From a virus: 41,538 bases of DNA. A program made the position numbers and the translations under genes. The notes beneath the pieces are model-generated. The model saw only the letters and a program-made list of their open reading frames with translations, searched no databases and was not told the DNA's origin. Location: positions 1-41,538 of IMG/VR virus record IMGVR_UViG_3300032240_001438; one strand, 5' to 3'. Positions 8,217-15,250 of this stretch are shown here, in pieces. Each line of letters opens with the position of its first letter. Position 1 is the stretch's first letter.

Positions 8217-8246
8217 ATATACGCTCTCTCAAAAGTGCGTATATAT
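8215..8246 (-). promoter_or_regulatory. Hairpin enclosing a ribosome binding site
   Basis: Perfect 10-bp arms ATATATACGC / GCGTATATAT surround a 12-base loop. On the mRNA the loop carries GAGAG and the 3' arm runs into the AUG of the 99-residue gene. The start codon and its upstream region would be partly hidden when folded, leaving the Shine-Dalgarno bases exposed in the loop. No T run follows, so it is not a classic terminator. Confidence 0.5.
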
Positions 8247-8258
8247 TTACCTTATTAT

Positions 8259-8483
8259 TTAGAACTTGCCGCCGTCCATTTTAACTTCTAAAGAAGATGA
8301 TTGGCTAGATTGTGATAGAATTTGATCCATTTCACCAGACAACCTAGTCATTACTACACTAAGACTATTCTGTAGGTCAGTTGCTTCTTTAATTGTAAGT
8401 GTAACTATTTTTTGATTGCTTTTAATAGCAATTCTAGTTTTATCTAAGAAGTCTTCAATAGGTAATGTGTTAAGTTGTTTCAT
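8259..8483 (-). CDS. Small conserved phage protein
   Basis: A 74-residue protein. Residues 5-45 (LPIEDFLDKTRIAIKSNQK and following) look like a helical segment, then a Ser/Gln-rich linker and the end KMDGGKF, a pattern I associate with a small conserved protein of T4-like cyanophages. It overlaps the upstream gene by 4 bases (ATGA). No catalytic motif is visible. Its membership of the replication operon suggests early or middle expression. Confidence 0.65.
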   Translation of the reverse strand: MKQLNTLPIEDFLDKTRIAIKSNQKIVTLTIKEATDLQNSLSVVMTRLSGEMDQILSQSSQSSSLEVKMDGGKF

Positions 8484-8956
8484 ACTTTGCTCACCTTATT
8501 CAATTGAGACTTCATTTCATTCTCTGTTTTATAAGGGCCTTTGTATGGATATCTTTCTAATGTAATTAACTTTGGACAGAACGCTTTGCGCCATCCTTTG
8601 TGAAATTTAATAACATAATATCCAGCACAAAATAAGCTCTTACTCTTAGAGCTTTTAGCATAGAGAGGAAGTTTTTGTTTTATACTGTAAACAGGATCGT
8701 AGGGTTTACTGCTACATGGATAATCATATATTACATATCCTTCTGTATTTTCTGGTTTATGCTTTTTGATACTTTCTTCAAATAAAGCAACACCGAATTG
8801 AGATTTAATTTCAGATAAATCTTTAAAATTTACAGACTTGCCATTTTTAAAAAATACATAACCTTTTTTGTTTTTAGCAATTGACCCAATCTTTTTTGAT
8901 CCGTCTTTTACTAACCATTCTTTATTTGGAATTAATACTTTAGCAGTTGAGTTCAT
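8480..8956 (-). CDS. Conserved phage hypothetical protein, basic
   Basis: A 158-residue Lys-rich protein with several aromatic residues and four Cys. It has an N-terminal KEWLVKDGSKKIGSIAKNKK beta-like stretch and a C-terminal half rich in Tyr and Lys (AGYYVIKFHKGWRKAFCPKL). Its basic character and direct coupling to the exonuclease gene (ATGA overlap) would fit a DNA-associated accessory protein, but the fold is not recognised. Similar to proteins recurring beside the exonuclease in T4-like marine phages. Confidence 0.65.
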   Translation of the reverse strand: MNSTAKVLIPNKEWLVKDGSKKIGSIAKNKKGYVFFKNGKSVNFKDLSEIKSQFGVALFEESIKKHKPENTEGYVIYDYPCSSKPYDPVYSIKQKLPLYAKSSKSKSLFCAGYYVIKFHKGWRKAFCPKLITLERYPYKGPYKTENEMKSQLNKVSKV

Positions 8957-9945
8957 AATACATACCTTGCGTTAAGTGGTTCGGCATAACTCTGTACCTG
9001 CTCACTAATTTTTTGTAAATCGTATTCGGCACAGAATTTTAATAAACGAATTCCAACTTGGGGAATACTTTTATTTGCTGTAGTTGCTGTTTCGATTGTT
9101 TCTTTGATGATTATTTTAACATCATCTGGTTGTGCTGTAAGATCGCATAATACAACATTTCGTTGATAGTCATCAAGTACACGATGTTCTGTTCCTTCGT
9201 GGTCGGTCCACTTCTGCAACATCATATTGTTCCAATTATACCCCTTGCTGTTTCTATCAGCAAATGCCTCGCGAAGTCCGACTTTATTTTTTGTACCTTT
9301 TTCACGTACTCCCGGATATGCAGAAAAGATGTTGTCGGAGGTGTCGCCACGCATACACTTCTCAAAGAGTAACCATGCTGGGTCCGGCTCGGGCTTTGGC
9401 AACATAGTTTTTTTATCTTTGACACGCTTACCCTTTTCATCAAAGTACCCCTCGTGTGTAGTTGTGATCTGCATTACGCCGTTGTACTGTTTCACGTTAG
9501 GTGCGATGAGTTGTGCGAAGTCTCCATCTGTACTAATGATCACATGGGAATCTTTTGGATGGCTTTGTATCCATCCAGCAATTAAATCGTCGGCTTCTAG
9601 TCTAGGATTTTGTAGAACTGTACAATTTGTTTTATCTGTAATAAAATCTTTAAAGTTATCAAACGTTTCCCAGAATGTCTTTTCTTCTTCTTGTTCAGAT
9701 GCCGTATGTTTAGCACGAGCCTCAGTACGCTGTGCTTTATAAGGAGCATAATGATCTTTGCGCCAGCTTCGACCTTCGAGACAGAAGATAACATGATCAC
9801 CTTTAAAGTCTTTCCATGCCTTGCGTACACTACCTAATACTGTAGACAAGCTCATGCCTACTTTATCTTCTAGGCTACCACGTACAACGTGTCTTGCTCT
9901 AAAAAATGTATTAGCAGTATCTACAAGAATATATGTTTTGCTCAT
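8953..9945 (-). CDS. 5'-3' exonuclease / flap nuclease (T4 RNase H type)
   Basis: A 330-residue FEN/PIN-family nuclease that removes RNA primers and flaps during lagging-strand synthesis. Metal-binding acids are seen in LVDTANTFFRA near the N-terminus, RLEADDLIAGW and STDGDFAQL in the middle, and MRGDTSDNI before the helix-hairpin region (PGVREKGTK). The arch region has the usual WRKDHYAPYKAQR. Length is close to T4 RNase H (305). Its ATG overlaps the upstream stop codon as TAATG. Together with polymerase and clamp in adjacent transcripts it forms part of the replication set. Confidence 0.9.
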   Translation of the reverse strand: MSKTYILVDTANTFFRARHVVRGSLEDKVGMSLSTVLGSVRKAWKDFKGDHVIFCLEGRSWRKDHYAPYKAQRTEARAKHTASEQEEEKTFWETFDNFKDFITDKTNCTVLQNPRLEADDLIAGWIQSHPKDSHVIISTDGDFAQLIAPNVKQYNGVMQITTTHEGYFDEKGKRVKDKKTMLPKPEPDPAWLLFEKCMRGDTSDNIFSAYPGVREKGTKNKVGLREAFADRNSKGYNWNNMMLQKWTDHEGTEHRVLDDYQRNVVLCDLTAQPDDVKIIIKETIETATTANKSIPQVGIRLLKFCAEYDLQKISEQVQSYAEPLNARYVL

Positions 9946-10391
9946 TAAGAAACCTCAGTTCTACCGCCACCTAAATTATTTACATTGATATAACCAGCAC
10001 CTCGTCGGCTCATATCAACACCTTCCTCTGCTCCTACATTTCGGCAAAGTTCACTGAACCATTGATCAACTACGGCTTCATCTGACTCGCCTGTATATCC
10101 AGCACTCTTTAACTGTAGCACAAAGTATTCGTTCCAGTCAAGCTCAAAGAAGCCGTTACGAATGTTATCTTTGTTTACATGGGTTTGTAAAACTTCAACC
10201 CAGGGTTCTTTCTTTTCCGTAGCAAGTTCTTTTGGGCTTAATTTAGCAACTCGTTGTTCTTCTTTGGCAATCATTGCAGCTTTTGCCGCTTCTACTGCCT
10301 CTAATTCTGCTTTGGCTTTTAATTCTAAAGCATCTGCTGTTAATGCTTCAATTTTATCAATACCAAATAATTTTTTAATAAATTTATTCAT
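9945..10391 (-). CDS. Conserved phage protein with coiled-coil N-terminus
   Basis: 148 residues from the ATG at 10391; a longer start at 10403 is possible, but the internal ATG forms a TAATG overlap with the queE stop codon and has GGGG upstream, so I prefer it. Residues 10-60 are an Ala/Glu/Lys-rich helix, probably a coiled coil. The C-terminal 90 residues form a domain with FFELDWNEYFVLQLK and a Gly-rich end (RRGAGYINVNNLGGG). No known motif. Position between queE and the exonuclease gene gives no clear functional hint. Confidence 0.65.
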   Translation of the reverse strand: MNKFIKKLFGIDKIEALTADALELKAKAELEAVEAAKAAMIAKEEQRVAKLSPKELATEKKEPWVEVLQTHVNKDNIRNGFFELDWNEYFVLQLKSAGYTGESDEAVVDQWFSELCRNVGAEEGVDMSRRGAGYINVNNLGGGRTEVS

Positions 10392-11230
10392 TAAGTACCC
10401 CATTCGTTTTTAAACAACGGAACTTGTAATCGGTCGCTGTAACGAAGACCATGTTTCATAGCCGCTAGCGCCACTGCTTTATTATTTAATGAGTAAACAC
10501 TCTCAACACCGCCAACAGGCATCAAATATACAGGACCTTGGAATCCGGCATCTCTATATTCTTTTGTAGCCTTTAACGCATCCTCTACATCTTGTTCGGT
10601 TGCTACTACAAACTTCAAATATACATGTCCGTAGTTTTCGTAGTCGCATACAACTTTAGGTTTAATAGCATCCTTCCATGGTTCGCCACTTGCTGGAAGT
10701 TTAGCACTGACAGAGAATGTAAACTCTGTATGTCCGCTACGCATTGCCAAATACTCTTTGAACTTTTCTGTCAACCGCATAGTGCCATTTGTTTCAAATG
10801 TAATGTCCTTACATCCACGCATCTCTGGTTGCTCTAGCAAATCTGGAAAAGAACGTTGCCAACCTAGCAAAGGCTCGCCACCTGTTATAACAAGATGTTC
10901 GTCACGCCATTCTCCGTATGGTAATGTTGCTACAATATCTTTAGCAAGTCCTTCAACTTCAATCATCGGACTTAGATCTTTAAATGCGGGATGCCAGCTT
11001 GCATAACTGTCACAACCTGTACTAACAAGTGGTAAGGATTTATACTCTGTAAATTCAACAGCACGTTTTGCAACTTGATCTGCTTCTGTGCTTAACTCTC
11101 CGCGAGGCATACCAAATCCTTGACAGGTAAAGTTACAACCGTATGTTCTCAAGAACACACTAGGCACACCCATAAATCGACCTTCGCCTTGGATGCTATA
11201 AAATAATTCTGATATTTTAATTTTGCTCAT
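10391..11230 (-). CDS. queE: QueE-like 7-carboxy-7-deazaguanine synthase
   Basis: A 279-residue radical-SAM enzyme that forms 7-carboxy-7-deazaguanine (CDG) from carboxy-tetrahydropterin. The N-terminus has the family phrase ELFYSIQGEG, then VFLRTYGCNFTC, the ITGGEPLL motif and FETNGT. The cluster cysteines are unusual: Cys32 and Cys36 are in CxxxC, but the third Cys seems to be Cys73 in GCDSYASW, after an insert of 36 residues, where standard enzymes have CxxxCxxC. The CDS/CDT-W context is kept. In this operon QueE most likely feeds base modification of phage DNA together with the QueD-like and DpdA-like proteins. Confidence 0.9.
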   Translation of the reverse strand: MSKIKISELFYSIQGEGRFMGVPSVFLRTYGCNFTCQGFGMPRGELSTEADQVAKRAVEFTEYKSLPLVSTGCDSYASWHPAFKDLSPMIEVEGLAKDIVATLPYGEWRDEHLVITGGEPLLGWQRSFPDLLEQPEMRGCKDITFETNGTMRLTEKFKEYLAMRSGHTEFTFSVSAKLPASGEPWKDAIKPKVVCDYENYGHVYLKFVVATEQDVEDALKATKEYRDAGFQGPVYLMPVGGVESVYSLNNKAVALAAMKHGLRYSDRLQVPLFKNEWGT

Positions 11231-11495
11231 AAATGTTTGACCACTGTTTTAATTTTTCTATTTTAGCTTTTTTAGCTGTTTCTAGATTGTCTATTGATAC
11301 TACACTAAACTCTAGCATGATGTCAATCATTGCAAGCACATCACCTAATTCTTCTTCAAGGTGTTCTCGGTTAGTTTTTGGCTTGCCTGGCTTATAGTTG
11401 TCAATGCCAAATCGACTTATCTTGCTAACCGCTTGGATTACTTCTGCACATTCTTCTTGAAGAATATCCATTACTTCTTTTACTTTGTTATCCAT
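11217..11495 (-). CDS. MazG-like nucleotide pyrophosphohydrolase
   Basis: A 92-residue all-alpha protein with the MazG metal-binding pattern EECAEVIQA near residue 14 and EELGDVLAMID near residue 48. Members hydrolyse nucleoside triphosphates to monophosphates and pyrophosphate; phage versions are proposed to tune nucleotide pools or ppGpp, or to remove non-standard dNTPs. It overlaps queE by 14 bases and the cupin gene by 8, so it is translationally tied to the modification operon. Substrate cannot be read from sequence. Confidence 0.8.
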   Translation of the reverse strand: MDNKVKEVMDILQEECAEVIQAVSKISRFGIDNYKPGKPKTNREHLEEELGDVLAMIDIMLEFSVVSIDNLETAKKAKIEKLKQWSNIYEQN

Positions 11496-11949
11496 TATTT
11501 TTTTTACTTTCTAAATATTCTTCGTTGTGAATCCAATTATTGTTAACAAGAAATCCCCATTCACGCTTTTGTGGACCTGGCATAAACATTGTCCAGCACT
11601 CTACACTAGGATCAAGCTCGATGCGATGATAACTGTTAGCACTACAAGTACGAAAATGACCAGGTCCTCGCCACTTAGCAATTTCGCTAAATTTTTCGCC
11701 CTTGCTATTAAATTGAGGAATCCATTCCCAATACCCGCCTTTTAAGATAAGCGTAGCGTAAGGCCATGGATGATCATGCACATCATCGGGGTCTGACTTA
11801 AGAAATTTGTGAATGAACACATTGAAGGGGAAATGCTTTCTGTCTTTGAGAAAAATATAATAACGTTCGAGGTAAGGTTCATTTGATTGTCTATCCATTA
11901 CAATGCGTTTACGACCGAGGCGTTCAAGAGTATTAAGAAACCATTTCAT
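11488..11949 (-). CDS. Cupin-like protein
   Basis: 153 residues. The centre has DDVHDHPWPYATLILKGGY, a cupin motif 1-like His-x-His arrangement followed by a beta-strand and Gly turn, and later GPGHFRTCSANSYHRIEL, which could supply the third metal His. Small cupins of this type occur in T4-like phages of aquatic bacteria next to sugar or modification genes. It overlaps galE by 17 bases. Possible roles are sugar isomerisation or an oxygenase step; nothing in the sequence decides between them. Confidence 0.6.
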   Translation of the reverse strand: MKWFLNTLERLGRKRIVMDRQSNEPYLERYYIFLKDRKHFPFNVFIHKFLKSDPDDVHDHPWPYATLILKGGYWEWIPQFNSKGEKFSEIAKWRGPGHFRTCSANSYHRIELDPSVECWTMFMPGPQKREWGFLVNNNWIHNEEYLESKKNNG

Positions 11950-12925
11950 GTTTTTTCATCCAATTGTATGTGGTATTAACAATATTTTTTAAATCGCTAT
12001 TTGTAGGGTTCCACTTAGCATCTTTAATAAACAGTGAGGGATCGGCAATTAGTTCATCTGGGTCGCCTTCTCTGCGATCACCAAATTTACATAACAATAC
12101 TTCGCCTGTTACATCTTGTATCATTTGAGTAATCTCTAAATTAGAATACCCTTTACCGGTACCTAGATTATACGCTTTAAATGTACCAATGTCAAATTTA
12201 TCGCATAGATCCAGAGCGTTAACATGAGCCTGTGCTATATCCGATACATGGAGATAGTCTCGAACACAGGTTCCGTCTTTGGTGGCGAAATCAATTCCAT
12301 TTAATATGAATTGTTTTTTCTCTATAATATTTTGTACGACCCTAGGAATTAAATGAGTGTCGTTCCATACATTACCTAATTCGCCGTCGGCGTCGCAACC
12401 GCAGGCATTAAAATATCTCAATGCTATGCTTTTATGTCCATATGCTCTTGTGTGGTCGGCAATAACATACTCGCACATCTTTTTGCTATGTCCATATGGA
12501 CTAACTGGTATGCCTTCTGATGATTCTACAATGGGAACAACACAGTTATTACCATATGTTGCGGCACTACTACTAAAAACTATCTTACCTCTCCACTCTG
12601 CTACTGCTAGATCGTCTAGCATTTGATTTGTTTTAGCAACATTGTTTCTGTAGTATTCACCGGGATCTTTTAGGCTAGGACCAACAAGACTAGTTCCGGC
12701 AATATGTATAATGGCGTCTGCTTTTTCTTTTACAGCAACGGTAGCTGTGATGTTTACAAAATCATCGATGAATAGCATATCGCAGAAAGATGCTCCTTCT
12801 TTCATAGTCCATTCTCTGTCAATACCGATTACTTTGTATCCAGCATTGTGAAAGGCCTTAGCGGTATGACTACCGATAAAGCCTAGTACACCTGTAATAA
12901 TAACAGTTTTAGTATTTTGATTCAC
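11933..12925 (-). CDS. galE: UDP-glucose 4-epimerase-like NAD-dependent epimerase
   Basis: An extended short-chain dehydrogenase of 330 residues from the GTG at 12925, which places the NAD-binding GVLGFIGSHTA at the usual N-terminal position. An upstream ATG at 12994 would add 23 residues inside the glycosyltransferase gene and is less likely. Catalytic features are SSSAATYG followed by the YGHSK (YxxxK) motif. RYFNACG, the DGTCVRDYLHV segment and NLGTGKGYS are typical of GalE. It interconverts UDP-glucose and UDP-galactose. It overlaps the glycosyltransferase gene by 17 bases, so it probably supplies the sugar donor. Confidence 0.88.
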   Translation of the reverse strand: MNQNTKTVIITGVLGFIGSHTAKAFHNAGYKVIGIDREWTMKEGASFCDMLFIDDFVNITATVAVKEKADAIIHIAGTSLVGPSLKDPGEYYRNNVAKTNQMLDDLAVAEWRGKIVFSSSAATYGNNCVVPIVESSEGIPVSPYGHSKKMCEYVIADHTRAYGHKSIALRYFNACGCDADGELGNVWNDTHLIPRVVQNIIEKKQFILNGIDFATKDGTCVRDYLHVSDIAQAHVNALDLCDKFDIGTFKAYNLGTGKGYSNLEITQMIQDVTGEVLLCKFGDRREGDPDELIADPSLFIKDAKWNPTNSDLKNIVNTTYNWMKKHEMVS

Positions 12926-14084
12926 GAGTATGTTTCCGATAGTCTGTTGACATTCGTAGCCATTGTTCGCCTTTACCTTCCATAATATCGACAATACGAT
13001 CTATAGTGCCATCTGTCCAGTCACTAATCTTACCCATATTATCATGCGGCTTCTTAAGTAACTTTTCTAGTTTGTCTAAAGCATCATCAATTGACCAAGG
13101 TATATACATCCTTGTAGGGTCGTTGGCAAATGTTTCAGGGAAACTACGATAAGCAGGATATAATACATTACATCCTAAAGCATCTGCTTCGGATACTGTA
13201 TTAGACACCCAGTCTTGTAAAGCACAGTTGAATACTACTCGACTATTGTTGACAATATTGTAATATTCGTTTTTATCTAAGTCTTGATACAATGATAACA
13301 AGCCTTTAGTATGAAGTATCCTTGTACGGTTCATATAGCTGTCATTGTTGCTTCGCAACTTTGATCCGCCACATACTGCAAACTCAACACCGCTCTTAGG
13401 ATGACGTTCGTTCCAAGCTTCAATAAGATCCATGTAGAAGTCCGGTTGCTTCTCTTGATCCCAACGTGCTGAAAATACAACACGATGTTTCCTATCACTA
13501 AATGGTTTAATAGTGCCCACACGGCCCTGAACTTCTGCTTTACCAAATGCTAGCCCGCTAATGTTATAAAGAGGAGCCTTCCATCCAGCAATCTTCATAT
13601 GCATAACCATTTCTTCATTACTGGCCAATACTCCGGTAACAAAAGAATCTACCATTTTTTCATAAAGTCCCATCCACGTTGACATGCCCCAAACATGAAC
13701 AAAATCGTCAGGATCAATAGACTGAGCCAAACATCTGACAAAAATGCGAGGGCGCATATCCACTGGAATTTGATCCATGATATAAGGGAGGCTCTCGATT
13801 CCTGGTTGAAACATGTCTTCAAAATAGATAACATCTTCATTGTTTATTTCTCCTGCTTTCATCATACGGATAAGATTCATAAGTTGGCTCATGCCAAAGT
13901 ATGTTCTTCCGTGTGCGTCTAGAACCTGGCCAGTAACAATTGCCTGATCGTTGCCAAGTGTTTCGCCCGGTACTAATATATAATCAATACCACGACTCTT
14001 AAAAACTGCTTCGTTCCAGTCTTGTAACTGTAAAGTATAGCGGGCCTTATATGGTTCTAGGCCCATATAATATAGTTTTCTCAT
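12909..14084 (-). CDS. GT-B fold glycosyltransferase
   Basis: A 391-residue protein. The C-terminal half is a Rossmann-like donor domain beginning RVVFSARWDQEKQPDFY, with WNERHP and a region SNTVSEADALGCNVLYP that matches the acidic EX7E-type donor site of GT4-like enzymes. The N-terminal half is less conserved. It starts by an ATGA overlap with the upstream gene and is followed by galE. Targets could be modified DNA bases, virion proteins or host surface sugars. The presence of a DNA-base modification operon makes DNA the more interesting possibility, but this is inference. Confidence 0.75.
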   Translation of the reverse strand: MRKLYYMGLEPYKARYTLQLQDWNEAVFKSRGIDYILVPGETLGNDQAIVTGQVLDAHGRTYFGMSQLMNLIRMMKAGEINNEDVIYFEDMFQPGIESLPYIMDQIPVDMRPRIFVRCLAQSIDPDDFVHVWGMSTWMGLYEKMVDSFVTGVLASNEEMVMHMKIAGWKAPLYNISGLAFGKAEVQGRVGTIKPFSDRKHRVVFSARWDQEKQPDFYMDLIEAWNERHPKSGVEFAVCGGSKLRSNNDSYMNRTRILHTKGLLSLYQDLDKNEYYNIVNNSRVVFNCALQDWVSNTVSEADALGCNVLYPAYRSFPETFANDPTRMYIPWSIDDALDKLEKLLKKPHDNMGKISDWTDGTIDRIVDIMEGKGEQWLRMSTDYRKHTRESKY

Positions 14085-14296
14085 TGAGAGGCGTTCCGAG
14101 CTTTACGAGCTTTACGTTCGTGATACTCTTGATCACGTTGGAACCATCGATACGCATCAGATCGATACATGTCCTTCTCGTCAAATTTAGCAAGGTTAAA
14201 TCGGCAATGATCTAACCACTTGTCCAAGTCGTCGAAGATTTTAGTAACTTCGGGCTTCATGCGAAGGGTTTTTTGAATGTAATGTGGCTGTGCCAT
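14081..14296 (-). CDS. Small conserved phage protein, highly charged
   Basis: A 71-residue protein, mostly helical, with many Asp, Arg, Lys and His residues: VTKIFDDLDKWLDHCRF, then AYRWFQRDQEYHERK and an Arg/Lys-rich end. It belongs to a family I recognise by style from T4-like cyanophages, without known role. It lies between the QueD-like gene and the glycosyltransferase, overlapping the latter by 4 bases. The ribosome region AGGAAAAATTAAA precedes ATG. Confidence 0.65.
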   Translation of the reverse strand: MAQPHYIQKTLRMKPEVTKIFDDLDKWLDHCRFNLAKFDEKDMYRSDAYRWFQRDQEYHERKARKARNASQ

Positions 14297-14313
14297 TTTA
14301 ATTTTTCCTAATA

Positions 14314-14697
14314 TTAGGGTTGATTTTGAAACATAAGGGTAGCGCCATTCTCGCCATCCTCACTTACTTCGATCTCAGTCTTACGACCGGGATATCTTGC
14401 GGTAATTGTCGTGTTAAGATCACGAGCAATCATCTCACAGGATTTGTGGTTAAGCTCTAATGTGCCATCGCTATAGCACTTTTCAAGCCAACGCTTAAAT
14501 TGAATAAATTCAATGTCTCGGTCATCTTGGAATACCTCGATAGCGACACGAAAGTGGAAAATATGACGATGCGGTGTTCCAAGGAAACTAACATCGTACT
14601 CGTCGCCTGTGGCCAACTTAGGATCTGTTGCCGCGGCAGGATACATGTGAATACCTTCTTTACGGAAGGTTACCCAAATCATTGATAAATCGTTCAT
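14314..14697 (-). CDS. queD: QueD / 6-pyruvoyl-tetrahydropterin synthase-like protein
   Basis: A 127-residue T-fold protein. HRHIFHFRVAIEV matches the zinc-binding HxH strand of the PTPS/QueD family, KSCEMIARDLNTTI matches the PT-E-N helix, and the end EIEVSEDGENGATL matches the V-x-V-x-E pterin-binding glutamate strand. QueD makes carboxy-tetrahydropterin, the substrate of QueE, from dihydroneopterin triphosphate. Relatives in phages with deazaguanine DNA may have diverged to other steps, so the exact reaction is less certain than the fold. It overlaps the next upstream gene by 4 bases. Confidence 0.62.
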   Translation of the reverse strand: MNDLSMIWVTFRKEGIHMYPAAATDPKLATGDEYDVSFLGTPHRHIFHFRVAIEVFQDDRDIEFIQFKRWLEKCYSDGTLELNHKSCEMIARDLNTTITARYPGRKTEIEVSEDGENGATLMFQNQP

Positions 14698-15215
14698 TTA
14701 ATTACTTCGTCTTTAGTATATTTAGACCAGGGTGTAAACTTCTCTCGATTTTTTAGATCATGTAAGCTATGACACCACACTCCTGGATTGCTTTCGTCGA
14801 AACCTTTGTCATCTAGTTTAATTGTAGCATTATAACCTAGTAGTTGTACATAGGGTAGTTTAACCGAAATCATAGGAATGAAATTATTATATTCACATAA
14901 TGGACTTTCGGCTAACCCTTCTACACAACTAGAATCAATATCTAGTGTACATAGATAGCCTCTTTCCAAAAAGTAGATTACCATGTCAGTCCATGGCGAC
15001 CAATACTCAGAATTGTTTACATCTATTTTAGGAAAACTCATGTTAGCACCAAAATAGATATGTTCACAACCTTGTAAGTTTAAGGCAATTGCGTCAACTT
15101 TTTGTAATCCAACTACAAACAAAGTTTTCATTCCAAATGCTGGAGTATGTTCTACCTCAACACCTGTAAAAAACTTTGCCTGATCGGTACTTGCGTTTGT
15201 ATAATCACGTTTCAT
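14694..15215 (-). CDS. Unknown protein between DpdA-like and QueD-like genes
   Basis: A 173-residue protein I do not recognise as a characterised family. FFTGVEVEHTPAFGMKTLFV, HIYFGANMSFPK, a DIDSSCVEG segment, FIPMISVKLPYVQLLGYNA and PGVWCHSLHDL are likely conserved blocks: an alpha/beta protein with four Cys and several acids. Its fixed place immediately after dpdA and its 4-base overlap with the QueD-like gene make it a candidate accessory or tailoring enzyme of the deazaguanine pathway. It may also be expressed from the separate promoter at 15222-15250. Confidence 0.6.
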   Translation of the reverse strand: MKRDYTNASTDQAKFFTGVEVEHTPAFGMKTLFVVGLQKVDAIALNLQGCEHIYFGANMSFPKIDVNNSEYWSPWTDMVIYFLERGYLCTLDIDSSCVEGLAESPLCEYNNFIPMISVKLPYVQLLGYNATIKLDDKGFDESNPGVWCHSLHDLKNREKFTPWSKYTKDEVIK

Positions 15216-15221
15216 AATAAC

Positions 15222-15250
15222 AGTTTACTAGATTATTATTTGTTTGTCAA
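15222..15250 (-). promoter_or_regulatory. Possible internal promoter
   Basis: Minus strand TTGACA, 17 bases, TAAACT. The -35 box is perfect and lies in the end of dpdA; the -10 box is weak. It would drive the 173-residue gene and the genes after it separately from dpdA. The match to the -35 and spacing of the other promoters in the window raises it above chance, but the -10 keeps confidence low. Confidence 0.4.

Noticed and set aside
12926-12994. Upstream ATG for galE
   Set aside because: It would add 23 residues before the NAD-binding motif, all within the glycosyltransferase gene; the GTG at 12925 gives the normal family start.
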